Shown here one piece after another: positions 63,748 to 64,000 of a stretch of DNA of 64,000 nt. The stretch is from Taishania sp036758285 (lineage in GTDB: Bacteria > Bacteroidota > Bacteroidia > Flavobacteriales_D > Crocinitomicaceae), in assembly GCA_036758285.1 (NCBI GenBank), contig DAIOWV010000005.1, positions 1 through 64,000 of the forward strand, in the 5' to 3' direction. The notes beneath the pieces are model-generated. The model made no database searches and was not told where the DNA came from. It saw nothing but the letters and a program-made list of their open reading frames with translations. A program made the position numbers and the translations under genes. Every line of letters begins with the position of its first letter. The stretch's first letter is position 1.

Positions 63748-64000
63748 TTATTCAAACTCAATAATTATTTGTCCTTTTTCGACAACTTGTTCAGATTTAG
63801 CTAAAATTGATTTCACAATCCCTGTCCCTTCTGCTTTTAAAACATTTTCCATTTTCATAGCTTCTAAGGATAGAATTTCATCACCGACATTCACTTCTTG
63901 ACCAATTTGCACAGCTATATTAACAATACGTCCAGGCATAGGAGCTTGCAATTCTTTTAGTTTTCTTATTTTAGGAACATCCATTCCAAGAGAAGAAATT
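63748..64000 (-). CDS. Biotin carboxyl carrier domain, C-terminal end (5' end outside window)
   Basis: The frame is open to the right edge (reading ISSLGMDVPKIRKLKEL...), so the N-terminus lies outside and the ATG at 63984 is internal. The biotinyl-lipoyl fold is shown by APMPGRIVNIAVQIGQEV and the biotinylation site EAMKMEN, whose Lys is modified by biotin ligase. The sequence ends KGQIIIEFE. It is the carrier of an acyl-CoA or pyruvate-type carboxylase; the tail layout fits propionyl/acyl-CoA carboxylase biotin subunits best, but the exact enzyme cannot be told. Confidence 0.88.
   Translation of the reverse strand, partial: ISSLGMDVPKIRKLKELQAPMPGRIVNIAVQIGQEVNVGDEILSLEAMKMENVLKAEGTGIVKSILAKSEQVVEKGQIIIEFE

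Overview
The window is AT-rich chromosomal DNA from a Bacteroidetes bacterium, most likely a gliding member of the Flavobacteriales. The evidence is the protein families present: SBBP repeats, gliding-associated (CHU_C) and Por-type C-terminal sorting domains of the type IX secretion system (T9SS), a GLPGLI protein next to an outer-membrane beta-barrel, and LytS/LytTR two-component pairs with TPR or propeller sensors. Several start regions also carry the phylum's -7 box TAnnTTTG. Genus cannot be fixed from the sequence; a Crocinitomicaceae/Fluviicola-like lineage is a guess. Two runs of exactly 10 N show that this is a scaffolded draft or metagenome assembly. No rRNA, tRNA, CRISPR array, transposase or prophage was recognised.

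Layout. 1-2209: 3' part of a large secreted SBBP/tandem-repeat protein. 2321-6132: dxr (MEP isoprenoid pathway) translationally coupled to a TPR-sensor histidine kinase and its LytTR regulator. 6238-11564: omega-amidase and glutamine/methionine transaminase, a monoglyceride-lipase-like hydrolase, and penicillin-binding protein 1C. 11803-15587: a second two-component system, with a propeller sensor, on the opposite strand. 16172-21742: a giant alpha-2-macroglobulin lipoprotein. 21959-25260: RNase R and a secreted class 3 lipase. 25582-29289: a small secreted protein, a PlsC-like acyltransferase, and a membrane glycosyltransferase with MORN repeats. 29448-34815: a T9SS cargo protein, free methionine-R-sulfoxide reductase, and an Ig-like lipoprotein. 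34827-40342: S1/P1-like metallo-hydrolase, ComB, O-antigen-ligase-like protein, S41 protease (crossed by an N run), and rnpA. 40524-44366: a small outer-membrane-type protein and an AddA-like helicase-nuclease. 44541-47409: MbnP-like lipoprotein, MbnH-like dihaem peroxidase, and a broken WYL regulator. 47410-48256: sparse, with two small ORFs and a hairpin. 48257-51598: a T9SS cargo protein, an ECF sigma factor with an anti-sigma-like partner, and two small secreted proteins. 51689-61581: rnhB, an anchored propeller protein, a lipoprotein, TonB-receptor-like barrel plus GLPGLI, and a CHU_C / collagen-like / small secreted gene cluster closed by a strong terminator. 61623-64000: topoisomerase III (crossed by the second N run) and the end of a biotin carboxyl carrier gene.

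Main points of interest. (1) The WYL regulator in the MbnP-MbnH operon is broken by a perfect 38-bp inverted copy of its own upstream sequence, which looks like a template-switch mutation or an assembly artefact. (2) The N runs are not true 10-base gaps: the first appears to cover no missing sequence, since the flanks join in frame to the expected protease motif. (3) The MbnP/MbnH pair suggests post-translational tryptophan modification and copper binding. (4) A sensor-regulator pair sits between pbpC and the macroglobulin gene, two genes that are often neighbours elsewhere. (5) Several genes have the -7 box 4-5 nt from the ATG, suggesting leaderless mRNAs.
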